Shown here piece after piece: positions 41,088 to 49,021 of a stretch of 59,224 nucleotides of DNA. Position numbers and translations under genes: made by a program. Every line of letters begins with the position of its first letter. Within the stretch, counting starts at the first letter, position 1. This stretch comes from Muribaculaceae bacterium (GTDB lineage: Bacteria > Bacteroidota > Bacteroidia > Bacteroidales > Muribaculaceae), in NCBI GenBank assembly GCA_022509125.1, contig JAFLTU010000010.1:1-59224 (forward strand), read 5' to 3'. The notes beneath the pieces are model-generated. The model searched no databases. It was not told the DNA's origin and was given only the letters and a program-made list of their open reading frames with translations.

Positions 41088-42293
41088 TTATTTCTTAAGG
41101 AGGCGCGCATCAACCCCGATTTCCCATCGGGTATTTCTGTCAAGAAGAACCACCCTGTATATCTTATTGCCATCCTCATCGATGGTTGGCTTTTTCAATA
41201 TCCGGCCCCTTTCTCCGGAGTCTCTCCCATTAACAACCACCACTTCATCGCCCGGGTTAAAATTAAGTTCCCCGGTGGGCGCCACTTCGAATTCGGGTCC
41301 CAATATACCGATTGCCTCGCGAAAATCTTCCATCGCCCTCGCCGGAATTGCCGAGTAATTCCCCGGTTTATTGCCAGGCGACCGGTAACACCAGGCCAGA
41401 TCATATATCCGGGTAAGCATTGGATAAATCTCGCTCCTCCGGTTCTTGAAAAACACAACATCGCGGATCACCGGCCTACCCTTCCAAACCACCTTCCTCC
41501 CTATCCTCCTGGCTATCTCTTCGCATGGATAAAACAATTCAGGCATCTTTATCTGATAGTTAAGACGGGTAAAACGTAATATCAGGTCTTCATATTTTAC
41601 TCCGGGACGCAACCGCAATGCAAACCATTGAGACTCTTCCCCAAAGAGACTCTTTGTGATAATCTTAGCGACTTCTTTTCGCTCATCTTCATCAATGGAA
41701 GCAGCCCCACACAGACCTAAGAAATTCAATTGTTCGGGTACTTCCCCTAAAATGGCCTTCACAATATCCGGCCTAACTCCCCCTCCCAATGCTATGCAGC
41801 CCCATATATACGCTTGGTCGGCCGATGAGCCCCCTTTGTCAATATATTTTAAAAATTCATCCGGTGTCCATGCCATATCATCCGAGATATCGGAGTCTTG
41901 AATCGACTTCCTGGACCTTTCAATGGATCCATTGATTAATTGGGCGTAGCCGTCACGCAGATTTAGTTCCTTCAAACGTTTTTTGACATTTTTGAAGATG
42001 GGAAACTTCCCCCCGGCAAAACGATGACCCACTCCGGAATAAAGAGCTGCAACCTTATCGAGATAAAAATTCAAAGTGGTGGATTTAAGGCCGTGTATGA
42101 TATTGTCGCACACCCAATTCTCCACTACATTTTCATCAATCTTATGGCTTAGAGGATAATTGGAAATCAGGTAGACCTGAAACGAAGAATAGGCCTTACG
42201 ATAACCCCTCAGACTCTCCCCTTTAAATTCTCCGAGACGTTTCGAAAAAAGGCTTAACAAATTTTCCAGGGTCGGTTCCAACGTTTTTTTCAT
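41088..42293 (-). CDS. Fusion of a tyrosine-recombinase-like N-terminal half and a NusG-like (NGN-KOW) C-terminal half
   Basis: 401 aa. Residues 8-120 resemble the SAM-like core-binding domain of phage-type integrases (FSKRLGEFKGESLRGYRKAY; HGLKSTTLNFYLDKVAALYS). Residues 140-180 look like the start of the recombinase catalytic domain, with GGGVRPDIVKA recalling the box I Arg region, but no later catalytic block (H-x-x-R, Tyr) is seen. Residues 222-332 (SQWFALRLRPGVKYEDLIL, YDLAWCYRSPGNKPG) look like a NusG NGN domain, and 346-400 form a KOW domain (NPGDEVVVVNGRDSGERGRI). NusG paralogues such as UpxY act as operon-specific antiterminators in Bacteroides. The join is in a single uninterrupted frame. 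Function is unknown; a targeted regulator is a reasonable guess. Confidence 0.65.
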   Translation of the reverse strand: MKKTLEPTLENLLSLFSKRLGEFKGESLRGYRKAYSSFQVYLISNYPLSHKIDENVVENWVCDNIIHGLKSTTLNFYLDKVAALYSGVGHRFAGGKFPIFKNVKKRLKELNLRDGYAQLINGSIERSRKSIQDSDISDDMAWTPDEFLKYIDKGGSSADQAYIWGCIALGGGVRPDIVKAILGEVPEQLNFLGLCGAASIDEDERKEVAKIITKSLFGEESQWFALRLRPGVKYEDLILRFTRLNYQIKMPELFYPCEEIARRIGRKVVWKGRPVIRDVVFFKNRRSEIYPMLTRIYDLAWCYRSPGNKPGNYSAIPARAMEDFREAIGILGPEFEVAPTGELNFNPGDEVVVVNGRDSGERGRILKKPTIDEDGNKIYRVVLLDRNTRWEIGVDARLLKK

Positions 42294-42314
42294 CTCTCAA
42301 AAATATTGACGCAA

Positions 42315-42332
42315 CAAATTTAGGTAAATTTG
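42315..42332. promoter_or_regulatory. Back-to-back -7 boxes for the fusion gene and the SDR gene
   Basis: On the minus strand TAAATTTG occupies 42322-42315 and on the plus strand TAAATTTG occupies 42325-42332, only two bases apart. Neither has a well-placed TTTG. The plus-strand box ends four bases before the ATG of the SDR gene at 42337, so that transcript would be leaderless. Polymerase could not use both sites at once. Confidence 0.6.
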
Positions 42333-42336
42333 CCTT

Positions 42337-43512
42337 ATGAAAAATCAAAAGATCCGAGTTTTCATGACGGGGGCCACAGGCGTCATGGGAGCCGCCGGGC
42401 TGAAAGAACTTTGCCTCAAACCCGAAAATTATCAAGTTTCGGTGCTCGCCCGTCCCTCCAAGAAAAACCAAAAGATGCTGAAATCTTTTCAAGAGAAAGG
42501 AGTGGATGTGGTGTGGGGAGATCTCCTTGATCCGGTCTCTCTAAGAAGGGGAATCGAAGAGGCTGATATAGTGCTTCATGTCGGGGGAATGGTGTCGCCT
42601 ATGGCCGACCATTTCCCGGAAAAAACAATGAATGTGAATGTAGGATCGGCCAAACTGATCTCAGATATTATAAAAGAGATTGAAACCCTGCAGCCCTCGA
42701 GGGAAATAAAGATGGTCTATATTGGCTCAGTGTCGCAATACGGCACCCACATGCCACCTGACCACTGGGGAAATTCACAGACTCCTGAGAATCCAGCCAA
42801 GAATGATGCTTATGCAATTTCTAAAATGAGAGCCGAGGAGGCGGTTAGAAACGCGGGATTGAAAAAATGGGTCTCAATTCGCCAGACAAGCATCCTGCAT
42901 GCCGGACTCCTAAAAAATGCCTCCAATCCCGTTGCCTTCCACACACCCTTGCAGGGTGTGCTTGAATGGATCACCACCGAAGACTCAGGCCGTCTCCTGG
43001 AAAGGATTTGCAGCCCCGAAGTGCCCGACTCTTTCTGGGGAAGGGCTTATAATGCAGGGGGAGGCAAAAGCTTCAGATTGATAAACCTTGACTTCGAACG
43101 TAAAATCTTAGAAGCCATGGGATGTCCTCCTCCCGAAAAAATATTCGAACCCAATTGGTTTGCAACTCATAATTTCCATGGAATGTGGTTTGAAGACTCC
43201 GACCTTCTCGACAATATTCTCCATTTCAGAAGACCCGACTCATTCGATCTTGCCCTGGGGCGTCTCAAGAAAAGCCTTCCTTTCTATTTGAGGCTTGCAC
43301 CTCTCGCCCCGGCTTTCATCATAAAAAAATTCATGAGACATGTTGCATCTCATCCTAGTCTCGGTCCCCTTTCATGGATCAAAAACAACGATCTCGAAAA
43401 AATAGAGACTTTCTGGGGCAGCCGGGAAGCCTACGACAACATCCCGGATTGGGAAAATTTCAAGGAGATTAAATTATCCACAACCACTCCGGCAAACGAA
43501 AAAAATCGTTAA
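42337..43512 (+). CDS. NAD-dependent epimerase/dehydratase family protein (extended SDR)
   Basis: 391 aa. Cofactor motif TGATGVMGAAG at residues 10-20, preceded by the first strand IRVFM, which fixes the start at the ATG at 42337. Y-x3-K is YAISK near 161 and GSVSQYG near 134 supplies the Ser. The C-terminal 100 residues (FFLRLAPLAP-like, SHPSLGPLSWI) extend the fold. It resembles 3-beta-hydroxysteroid-type or UDP-sugar epimerase-type enzymes; the substrate is unknown. It precedes parE by 26 bp but parE has its own -7 box. Confidence 0.85.
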   Translation: MKNQKIRVFMTGATGVMGAAGLKELCLKPENYQVSVLARPSKKNQKMLKSFQEKGVDVVWGDLLDPVSLRRGIEEADIVLHVGGMVSPMADHFPEKTMNVNVGSAKLISDIIKEIETLQPSREIKMVYIGSVSQYGTHMPPDHWGNSQTPENPAKNDAYAISKMRAEEAVRNAGLKKWVSIRQTSILHAGLLKNASNPVAFHTPLQGVLEWITTEDSGRLLERICSPEVPDSFWGRAYNAGGGKSFRLINLDFERKILEAMGCPPPEKIFEPNWFATHNFHGMWFEDSDLLDNILHFRRPDSFDLALGRLKKSLPFYLRLAPLAPAFIIKKFMRHVASHPSLGPLSWIKNNDLEKIETFWGSREAYDNIPDWENFKEIKLSTTTPANEKNR

Positions 43513-43517
43513 CTTTG
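43510..43517 (+). promoter_or_regulatory. -7 box of parE
   Basis: TAACTTTG overlaps the end of the SDR gene (stop at 43510-43512) and is 21 bases before the ATG of parE. No upstream TTTG is seen. Confidence 0.5.
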
Positions 43518-43538
43518 TAGGAATAGTGACAATGCATA

Positions 43539-45545
43539 ATGGCAGATCAAGATCTTTTCCAAAATAATTTCCAACCGGTTTCAACGCCGGCGCAGGCAGC
43601 TCAATCAGCAAGTGCCCCTTTAGCCACCTCCGATGCGGGAGGATATGACGAAGACAGCATCCAACATCTTGAATGGAACGAGCATATTCGGCGCCGCTCA
43701 GGGATGTATATTGGGACACTCGGCGATGGTTCCCAACCTGAAGACGGAATCTATGTGCTCCTTAAAGAAGTGGTCGACAACAGTATCGACGAATTCAACA
43801 TGGGAGCCGGAAACCGCATTGAAATATCCATGACTGAGGAGGGAGAAATCACCGTCAGAGACTTCGGTCGCGGAGTGCCCCTTGGAAAAGTAAAGGAAGT
43901 GGCCTCTGAAATTAATACGGGTGGTAAGTTCGACGACAAAAACTTCAAGAAGTCTGTCGGGCTTAACGGTGTAGGACTTAAAGCCGTCAATGCTCTGTCG
44001 GAAAATTTCCATATCGAAAGCGTCAGAGAAGGGAAAAAAGTGGAAGTGGATTTCCGTCAAGGGAATTTCATAGACCAAAAGGAAAGCGAAACAAATGAGC
44101 CTAACGGCACTCTTGTAAGATTCAAGCCCGACGACACTCTCTTCAAAGGATTCGCCTATCGGCCCGAGTTGGTCGAGATTATGGTCAACAATTACACCTA
44201 TCTCAACACCGGGCTTAAAATCTTCCTCAATGGGCGGCGTTATCATTCACGCAACGGACTGCTCGACCTCCTGAAAGAAAATATGGCGCTCGAACCTCTC
44301 TATCCCTTCATTCATTTAAAGGGGGAAGACGTCGAAGTGGTCTTGACCCATGCCCCCCAGTATGGCGAGGAATATTATTCATTCGTCAATGGGCAGAACA
44401 CAGTGCAGGGAGGAACTCATCTAAGTGCTTTCCGTGAACATGTGGGCCGCACAATCAAGGAATTCTCCGGAAAGGGTTATGAATATTCCGACATTCGTAA
44501 CGGCATCGTTGCTGCCGTAAGCGTGAAGGTGCAGGAGCCAATGTTCGACAATCAAGCCAAAATACGTTTCATCGGAAAGGAAGTAGCCCCGGGCAGCACT
44601 CTTACGGTCAATAAGATGGTGGGGGATTTCATCAAAAAGGAACTCGACGACTATCTCCATAAACACCCCGAAGTGGCCGATGCAATGCTCAAGAAAATTG
44701 CCGCAAACGAAAAAGAGAGGAAATCTCTTGCCGGAGTGGCAAAAATTGCCAGGGAAACTGCAAAAAAAGTAAGCCTGCATAATCGGAAACTAAGAGACTG
44801 CCGCATCCACTACAACGACTCAGCCAAAGGCAACAAGGCTCCCGACAAAAGAGACGAATCTTCAATTTTCATAACGGAAGGCGACTCAGCTTCCGGCACA
44901 ATCACCAAAGTGAGAAATGCTGAGACCCAGGCGGTCTTCTCACTCCGGGGAAAACCACTGAATACGTATGGGTCAACACAGGAGGTGGTCTATAAAAATG
45001 AAGAATTCAATCTTCTGCAGGCGGCTCTCAATGTGGAAGACGGTATCGACGGGTTGCGTTACAATAAGATAATTATAGCCACAGATGCCGATGTCGATGG
45101 TATGCATATCCGGCTCCTTGTGATCACTTTCTTCCTTAAATTCTTCCCCGAATTGATTAAGAAAGGCCATGTTTACATCCTTCAGACTCCATTATTCAGA
45201 GTAAGGGATAAAAGCGTGGTCAGAAGAGGGAAAGGTGGGAAACAGAAGAAAAAGGAGGAATCAGGCGAAAAAGACACTTATTATTGCTACACCGACGAAG
45301 AACGCGAAAAGGCTATAGCAAAACTCGGGAAGAATGCCGAAATCACGCGATTCAAAGGCCTTGGCGAAATCAACGACGTGGAGTTTGCAGAATTCATAGG
45401 GCCTGAAATGCGCCTTGATCCTGTCACTCTCAAGAAAGACGATGTGGTCAATAAACTGCTGGAATTCTATATGGGCAAAAACACCATGGAACGCCAAAAT
45501 TTCATCATCGACAACCTTATAATCGAAGACGATTCAGAAATCTAA
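43539..45545 (+). CDS. parE: DNA topoisomerase IV subunit B
   Basis: 668 aa type IIA topoisomerase ATPase subunit. In order: RSGMYIGTLGDGS, the GHKL site VDNSIDEFNMG, GLNGVGLKAVNAL near residue 144, the QNTVQGGTHLSAF lid loop, and the TOPRIM domain with ITEGDSASG near 446, GKPLNTYG and DADVDGMHIR near 515. It ends in the RFKGLGEINDVEFAEF block. It decatenates chromosomes with ParC. The YDEDSIQHLEWNEHIR start and the short N-terminus favour ParE over GyrB. ParC is not in the window; coaD follows 55 bp later. Confidence 0.93.
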   Translation: MADQDLFQNNFQPVSTPAQAAQSASAPLATSDAGGYDEDSIQHLEWNEHIRRRSGMYIGTLGDGSQPEDGIYVLLKEVVDNSIDEFNMGAGNRIEISMTEEGEITVRDFGRGVPLGKVKEVASEINTGGKFDDKNFKKSVGLNGVGLKAVNALSENFHIESVREGKKVEVDFRQGNFIDQKESETNEPNGTLVRFKPDDTLFKGFAYRPELVEIMVNNYTYLNTGLKIFLNGRRYHSRNGLLDLLKENMALEPLYPFIHLKGEDVEVVLTHAPQYGEEYYSFVNGQNTVQGGTHLSAFREHVGRTIKEFSGKGYEYSDIRNGIVAAVSVKVQEPMFDNQAKIRFIGKEVAPGSTLTVNKMVGDFIKKELDDYLHKHPEVADAMLKKIAANEKERKSLAGVAKIARETAKKVSLHNRKLRDCRIHYNDSAKGNKAPDKRDESSIFITEGDSASGTITKVRNAETQAVFSLRGKPLNTYGSTQEVVYKNEEFNLLQAALNVEDGIDGLRYNKIIIATDADVDGMHIRLLVITFFLKFFPELIKKGHVYILQTPLFRVRDKSVVRRGKGGKQKKKEESGEKDTYYCYTDEEREKAIAKLGKNAEITRFKGLGEINDVEFAEFIGPEMRLDPVTLKKDDVVNKLLEFYMGKNTMERQNFIIDNLIIEDDSEI

Positions 45546-45600
45546 TCGGGTTTAGCGCTCAATTTCTTAGTTAACCATCCACCAAAGAACCGGAAACCAA

Positions 45601-46041
45601 ATGACAGCTTTCTACCCCGGCAGTTTCGACCCCTTCACTATCGGACATCTCTCCATTGCGCGAAGAGCATTGGAAATATTCCCGAGGCTAATTATCGGTA
45701 TCGGGGTCAACAAGGCTAAAACAGGATCTGAATCTATCGACCTCCGCATCCGCAAAATCCAAAAAGTATTTGAGAAAGCCCCAGAGGTCACTGTCTTTGC
45801 CTATGAGGGTCTAACGGCTCCCATCGCTCGGGAGAATGGGGCCGGAGTCCTCGTTAGAGGAGTGAGAAACTCAATTGACTTTGAAAAGGAAAAAGAGCTT
45901 GCCGACATTAATCTCAAAGTTTTCGGTATGCCCACAATCTTTATCCCCGCAGAGCCGGAGCTCTCTTTCGTATCAAGTTCTATGGTGCGTGAACTCGCAC
46001 ATTTCGGTTTCGACCCCTCCCCTTTCCTGCCCAGCCGCTGA
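45601..46041 (+). CDS. coaD: Phosphopantetheine adenylyltransferase
   Basis: 146 aa, slightly shorter than the typical 155-165. The nucleotidyltransferase motif is YPGSFDPFTIGHLSIARRAL (TxGH), with VLVRGVRNSIDFEKEKELAD near 85 and FVSSSMVREL near 122. It makes dephospho-CoA from 4'-phosphopantetheine and ATP. It is co-oriented with parE. It converges on the alkaline phosphatase gene; no terminator hairpin is evident in the 26-bp gap. Confidence 0.95.
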   Translation: MTAFYPGSFDPFTIGHLSIARRALEIFPRLIIGIGVNKAKTGSESIDLRIRKIQKVFEKAPEVTVFAYEGLTAPIARENGAGVLVRGVRNSIDFEKEKELADINLKVFGMPTIFIPAEPELSFVSSSMVRELAHFGFDPSPFLPSR

Positions 46042-46067
46042 CCCTCTATCCTTAATATATATTGACT

Positions 46068-47468
46068 TTATTCTGTAATCCCTGTGATTTCTCTGAGAAT
46101 CATAGGGATATTGGTATTGTCATGAAGGCCTCCAAATTTGTCGGCATCTACTCCAATAGAATAAACGGGCACATAGTTGCCGGTGTGATTGTAAGTAACC
46201 CATCCTATACCGCAGATCTCATTAAATACATTAAACACGGCTGTAGAAAATTCATCAAAATTTTGATAAAGGGTTTTCTGATCTTCACTATTACGCATCT
46301 CAAATGTTTTAGTGAATTTCTCTTCGAGCATAGCTGTCTGTTTTTCAGTCACCGGCACTCCGGCCCAAAAACCCAATTGCTCTTTCAGCATATCTCTCAT
46401 ATCTTCCCAAGTGAATACCCTGCGAGATTTCAGAATGGCCCTGCATTCTTCATTGAAACGGTCTTTTGAAATTTTTTGATAATCTATATACTGAGGCTGC
46501 ATGTTATAGCCGGTGAATAGACTTCCTATCGCGAGTCCTCCTGTATCATGGTCAGCGGTCACTATGATAAGGGTTTCTTCAGGATGTTCATTATAAAAAT
46601 CATATGCCAAACGAAGGGTCTGATCAAAATTAAGGATCTCTTTTATTGCCGCCCCTCCGTCATTTGAATGGCCCGTATAGTCAATGTTTCCACCTTCCAC
46701 CATCATAAAGAACTTTTCAGGACTCCATTTCATCAGATGAGAGAGACATACATCGGTCATTTCCGGGAGGGTCAAGGCCCCGGGTATGGAATCTATGGTG
46801 TAGCCGATCTGATAGGTATCAATTCCTTCCGGATTAACCATAAGTATTCTTTCGCTCGTCGACGATCGCGCCGCATCGGCTCCTTTCACGTATTCCATGT
46901 TATACTCTTTTAGCACCTCAAGAAGATCGTTGGGATTGCCATCTTTATCAGTGGTGCCCCTAAGCTTCGAGCCTCCCAAGAACTGATAGCCCGACTGAGC
47001 GGCCTGAACAGTTATATCGTAATACATCCCCCGGTTAGGAACATGGGCATAAAATGCTCCCGGTGTGGCATCGTCGGGTGGAACTGACGTCACAAGACCC
47101 ACTCCATATCCTTTTGAAAATAACTGCGCTGCTATTGATTCCACAGCCACTGAATCAGTGTCCATACCCAGCATTCCGTTTTTGGTCTTATGACCTGTGG
47201 CCAGAGCTGTGCCCGCTGCTGCTGAATCTGTCACAGGTGAAGAGGCTGAATGGGTAGTCAACATTCCTGCTACCGGAAACTGCATCATTAACAGAGGCTC
47301 CTCTTTCCCAAGAATCATACGTTGGTAGGCCTGTGTAGCCGCTACATGGCCCATGCCCATTCCATCTCCTATAAAATAGAAAATATACTTTGGTGATTCC
47401 TGTGCATTCAGATGTGAAATTCCGAAAAACAAGATGCTTGCAAGAAACGCTGACTTTATTTTAAACAT
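46068..47468 (-). CDS. Secreted alkaline phosphatase (PhoA-type)
   Basis: 466 aa. Signal peptide at residues 1-22 (FLASILFFGISHLNA). Metal site and nucleophile: FIGDGMGMGHVAATQAY near residue 33, the Ser nucleophile in VTDSAAAGTALATGHKTKNG near 78-85, and VTADHDTGGLAIG near 302. It releases phosphate from organic monoesters in the periplasm. The upstream region has a -7 box at 47564-47571 and a perfect 18-bp palindrome in the leader. A PhoB-type box was not recognised. Confidence 0.92.
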   Translation of the reverse strand: MFKIKSAFLASILFFGISHLNAQESPKYIFYFIGDGMGMGHVAATQAYQRMILGKEEPLLMMQFPVAGMLTTHSASSPVTDSAAAGTALATGHKTKNGMLGMDTDSVAVESIAAQLFSKGYGVGLVTSVPPDDATPGAFYAHVPNRGMYYDITVQAAQSGYQFLGGSKLRGTTDKDGNPNDLLEVLKEYNMEYVKGADAARSSTSERILMVNPEGIDTYQIGYTIDSIPGALTLPEMTDVCLSHLMKWSPEKFFMMVEGGNIDYTGHSNDGGAAIKEILNFDQTLRLAYDFYNEHPEETLIIVTADHDTGGLAIGSLFTGYNMQPQYIDYQKISKDRFNEECRAILKSRRVFTWEDMRDMLKEQLGFWAGVPVTEKQTAMLEEKFTKTFEMRNSEDQKTLYQNFDEFSTAVFNVFNEICGIGWVTYNHTGNYVPVYSIGVDADKFGGLHDNTNIPMILREITGITE

Positions 47469-47512
47469 GGCTTAAGAATATTTTTGTATTTTTTAATCTT
47501 GAATTTCCTCTA

Positions 47513-47530
47513 ACAAACTAATTAGTTTGT
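47513..47530. repeat. Perfect 18-bp palindrome in the alkaline phosphatase leader
   Basis: ACAAACTAATTAGTTTGT is its own reverse complement. It lies between the predicted transcription start (near 47560) and the ATG at 47468, so it could be a repressor operator or a small RNA hairpin. A second 12-bp palindrome, AATTCGCGAATT, is at 47577-47588 just upstream of the -7 box. Confidence 0.7.
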
Positions 47531-47563
47531 CAGTGAATTTTCAAGTTATTACTTTTATTTAGG

Positions 47564-47571
47564 CAAATATA
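47564..47571 (-). promoter_or_regulatory. -7 box of the alkaline phosphatase gene
   Basis: Minus strand TATATTTG matches TAnnTTTG; no TTTG is found at the expected upstream distance, which may mean that an activator is needed. Confidence 0.5.
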
Positions 47572-47711
47572 ATTCTAATTCGCGAATTCCGAATTCACTT
47601 TCCTAAATATTTAAATATAGAGACAAGATAAACACGCCATTGATCAAATCTCGCTGTCGACAACATAGACATCCATAATGTTTGTCAGGAGGATGAACAT
47701 CCGCGGCTCTT

Positions 47712-48740
47712 TCATGGCTCTTCATGTTTTTTGTAGTTTTCCAGTCCATGCTTGAAAATCTTGCTTATTCTTTTGGCAAGAGTTGATGGTTGAAGTATGG
47801 TCACTCCTTCGCCGAGACTTAGGAATTCTTTTTCTAACTCAGGATTGATGATAATGTCGGTGAGTTCGAAAGTCATAGAGCCATCAGATTTATTTTTGGA
47901 AATGAGTCTTTGGGATGAATGAATCGGCTTGGTGAGGATATAACTCGCATGACTGTTTGCCGCGATAAATCTCACAGTCTTTTTCTCCAAGCGTTCATGT
48001 TTGGTCACACCTATCATATCGTTGAAATAGTCTTCGGTGAAGTCCGGATTGTCCTGATAAGGAATGTCTGGACAAGGATGAAAATCCACAATTCGGTCGA
48101 GAGCGAGATTGAAAAGTTTCATATCTCCTGCCCGACACCCGAAGACAAACCAACGGTTCTTGTATTCTTTTAAAAGATAGGGGAAGAGGATGAAATCTTT
48201 GGGCTCCCTGGAATTGAAAGAGCGATAGGAAATATTCACCGTAGTCTTGGACGCTATCAGATCGTAAAGCGGATTCAGGTAAGATAGACCCTTCAAATCA
48301 GGATTCCTTTCGAAATCCACTATTGGACGTCTTTTGTTGGCTGTGGCAACTTTATCTTGGAGCCGGTTGATCACATCCACCATCTCATGGTATGGATCGA
48401 ACTCATCGAACTGACGTAGAAGGTCGATTGTACGGTTGAAGGCTTTGATATCGTTTTCAGTCAGGGGTCTGTTTGAAATCGAGTAATCAGGGTCAGCATA
48501 ACGATAATACTTCCTCTCGTAGCATTCGATAGGGGCTTCATATCCAAGCCTGTCTGACCTCATCATCTGGATATCGAGCTGAATGGTTCTGACACTCACC
48601 ATATCCTGCTTGCCCTCATATTCATAAAGAGCATCGCTGCAAGCATCCACGAGGTCTTGCAGGGTCCATCGGCGACCGGTATTGCGGAGACACCGGTCAA
48701 TTGTCTTGTACCTTAATAATGCATTCTTATTCTGAGCCAT
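47712..48740 (-). CDS. WYL-domain transcriptional regulator
   Basis: 342 aa. The N-terminal part is a winged helix-turn-helix (RYKTIDRCLRNTGRRWTLQD, then SVRTIQLDIQMMRSD). The centre and C-terminus form the WYL domain (NISYRSFN, then YLLKEYKNRWFVFGCRAGDM) and a WCX-like extension ending LAKRISKIF. WYL proteins sense nucleotides or nucleic-acid damage products and control defence or repair genes. It is divergent from rtcB, has a consensus promoter with an overlapping palindrome and a leader with three hairpins, so autoregulation is likely. Confidence 0.9.
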   Translation of the reverse strand: MAQNKNALLRYKTIDRCLRNTGRRWTLQDLVDACSDALYEYEGKQDMVSVRTIQLDIQMMRSDRLGYEAPIECYERKYYRYADPDYSISNRPLTENDIKAFNRTIDLLRQFDEFDPYHEMVDVINRLQDKVATANKRRPIVDFERNPDLKGLSYLNPLYDLIASKTTVNISYRSFNSREPKDFILFPYLLKEYKNRWFVFGCRAGDMKLFNLALDRIVDFHPCPDIPYQDNPDFTEDYFNDMIGVTKHERLEKKTVRFIAANSHASYILTKPIHSSQRLISKNKSDGSMTFELTDIIINPELEKEFLSLGEGVTILQPSTLAKRISKIFKHGLENYKKHEEP

Positions 48741-48745
48741 ATTTT

Positions 48746-48845
48746 TTAGGAAAGGAAGTCTCCTGACTTCCTAAAAGGTAGTGGAAGTCTCGTGACTTCC
48801 GCCTCGGTTTCTTGGTTTTCGGAGGTCAGAGACCTCCGTTCCTAA
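48746..48845. repeat. Three-hairpin element framed by TTAGGAA/TTCCTAA, in the leader of the WYL gene
   Basis: GGAAGTC/GACTTCC at 48754-48760/48765-48771, GGAAGTC/GACTTCC at 48783-48789/48794-48800, and GGAGGTC/GACCTCC at 48821-48827/48831-48837, each with a 3-4 base loop. TTAGGAA at 48746-48752 and TTCCTAA at 48839-48845 close the whole block. It lies between the predicted start of the WYL transcript and its ATG. Confidence 0.85.
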
Positions 48846-48855
48846 TTTTTTTTTG

Positions 48856-48886
48856 CAAAAATATACATTTTTATTTACTACGCAAA
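48856..48886 (-). promoter_or_regulatory. Promoter of the WYL gene
   Basis: Minus strand TTTG at 48886-48883, 19 bases, then TATTTTTG at 48863-48856. The -33 box lies inside the palindrome at 48879-48897. Confidence 0.7.
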
Positions 48887-48897
48887 ATCATTGCGTA
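48879..48897. promoter_or_regulatory. Probable operator TACGCAA-N5-TTGCGTA between the WYL gene and rtcB
   Basis: Perfect 7-bp inverted arms with a 5-bp centre. It covers the -33 box of the WYL promoter, the place expected for an autoregulatory operator of the WYL protein, and could also act on rtcB. Confidence 0.55.
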
Positions 48898-48928
48898 ATA
48901 TAGCCATAACTTCGCAGCGTATTCTTAA

Positions 48929-49007
48929 GTGCACGGAGCATAGTGCACGGATCTAAGAACAATAAGAGAATTTTAAAACCCTGCACCGTGCACCATGCAC
49001 TCTGCAC
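48929..49007. repeat. Opposed heptamer arrays upstream of rtcB
   Basis: Four 7-bp units GTGCACG, GAGCATA, GTGCACG and GATCTAA occupy 48929-48956. Four units CCTGCAC, CGTGCAC, CATGCAC and TCTGCAC occupy 48980-49007 in the opposite sense. The two can pair (GTGCACGG with CCGTGCAC) to make a long stem with an AT-rich loop just before the rtcB start at 49022. They resemble the heptamer arrays at 876-973 and 23453-23490. Confidence 0.75.
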
Positions 49008-49021
49008 TTTTCAAAAAAATT

